DNA of 6,714 bases from positions 1 to 6,714 of the forward strand of contig JAUUZS010000241.1 of the NCBI GenBank assembly GCA_030589835.1, written 5' to 3'. The position numbers were made by a program, and so were the translations under genes. This DNA is from Cyclobacteriaceae bacterium. GTDB taxonomy: Bacteria > Bacteroidota > Bacteroidia > Cytophagales > Cyclobacteriaceae. Numbering within the stretch: the first letter of the stretch is position 1; every line of letters starts with the position of its first letter. Shown here piece after piece: positions 6,213 through 6,714 of this stretch. A model generated the notes under the pieces. The model was not told the origin of the DNA. It saw nothing but the letters and a program-made list of their open reading frames with translations, and made no database searches.

Positions 6213-6714
6213 ATGCCTGATATATCCGTTATCCTTCCATTCTACAATGCAGACCTTACACTCAAAAGGGCAATAAACAGCATGGTGAATCAATCTTTTA
6301 AAAATTTCGAATGCATTCTTATAAATAATAATTCGAATGATAAAAGTGTTGAAATAGCCTCCAAATATTGTGTCGAGGATCATCGTTTCATATTGATCCA
6401 TGAGCAAAAACAAGGGGTTGTCCATGCGCACAACCGGGGGATGAAAGTTGCCAAAGGCAGATACATTGCCCGTATGGATGCCGACGACTGGAGCTTCCCT
6501 GACAGGCTTATGAAGCAATTCTCTTTTCTTGAAAATAATTCCGTATATGACGTTGTCGCTTGAAGGGCGAAGTATGTGGAGAATAAGGCTGAGACGGAAG
6601 GATTCGAGCGTTATGTAAACTGGTCAAACAGCATCATAGCATATAAAGACATACTAATAAAGCAGTTCATAGAGTCCTCGATCATTAATCCTACAGCAAT
6701 GTGGCGAAAAGAGG
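6213..6714 (+). pseudogene. GT2-family glycosyltransferase broken by an in-frame TGA (also cut by the window edge)
   Basis: The frame starts at an ATG at 6213 and reads a GT-A fold glycosyltransferase N-terminus. It has ISVILPFYNAD (4-14), the nucleotide-binding ILINNNSND (35-43), GVVHAHNRGMKVAKGRYIARMD (68-89) and the metal-binding DADD (89-92). It then meets TGA at 6561-6563 after 116 residues. The same frame stays open for the next 50 codons to the window edge and still looks like the family: EGFERYVNW, then FIESSIINPTAMWRKE near the end. Members are usually around 300 residues or longer, so the 116-residue product would lack the acceptor-binding half. No reading-frame change is needed, so this is a single substitution rather than an indel. 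It could be a real nonsense mutation, a sequence error, or much less likely recoding. If functional, it would add a sugar to a surface glycan. Confidence 0.75.

Noticed and set aside
6031..6213. A 60-codon protein starting at 6031
   Set aside because: Its first part is translated from the 7-bp repeat and the peptide has no recognisable domain, so it is probably noncoding. Only the shorter frame from 6121 is kept, as a speculative finding.
6561..6600. Selenocysteine or other programmed recoding at the TGA of the GT2 gene
   Set aside because: No clear stem-loop of bacterial SECIS type is seen just after the TGA, and GT2 enzymes are not known selenoproteins. A nonsense mutation or sequence error is simpler.
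6213..6714. A genetic code where TGA means tryptophan
   Set aside because: Conserved tryptophans in all genes here, including two after the TGA in the same frame, use TGG, and no other gene contains an in-frame TGA. That TGA is not used as a stop by the four complete genes (three TAA, one TAG) is too small a sample to matter.
1..6714. CRISPR arrays, transposases, integrases, tRNA or toxin-antitoxin genes
   Set aside because: I looked for regularly spaced repeats, IS-like inverted ends and known protein motifs on both strands and saw none.

Overview
The window looks like chromosomal DNA from a Bacteroidota bacterium, probably a Cytophagales-type lineage. Three things point there: the AT-rich composition, the near absence of Shine-Dalgarno sequences with several TAnnTTTG-type -7 promoter elements in the gaps, and a truncated gene for a secreted protein of the 'FVENRGQWD' type (DUF7948-like), which is typical of that phylum. 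The lineage is inferred from these traits, not from a search.

Layout: (1) bases 1-388, minus strand, hold the N-terminal part of a secreted protein with a signal peptide. (2) Bases 389-680 are a divergent intergenic region with putative promoters. (3) Bases 681-4655, plus strand, form a tight three-gene cluster. It encodes a multi-pass GT-C type membrane glycosyltransferase, a methyltransferase fused to a DPM1-like GT2 glycosyltransferase, and an FkbM-family methyltransferase. The gaps are 25 and 14 bp, so the cluster is probably an operon. (4) Bases 4684-5919, minus strand, encode a complete RhlE-like DEAD-box RNA helicase, convergent with the cluster. (5) Bases 5920-6212 are intergenic, with a helicase promoter, a degenerate 7-bp repeat and a weak short reading frame. 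(6) From 6213 to the window end, plus strand, lies a second GT2 glycosyltransferase. Its reading frame is broken by an in-frame TGA at 6561, and recognisable family sequence continues in the same frame beyond it.

How the genes may work together (inference): DPM1-like GT2 enzymes make polyprenyl-phosphate sugars on the cytoplasmic face. GT-C enzymes use such lipid-linked sugars on the periplasmic face. The operon therefore has a donor maker and a donor user, plus two methyltransferase activities that could methylate the sugar or the acceptor. This would fit decoration of a surface polysaccharide, lipid or protein. The helicase is a housekeeping gene sitting between two glycan-related segments. 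No tRNA, rRNA, CRISPR array, transposase or phage gene was seen.
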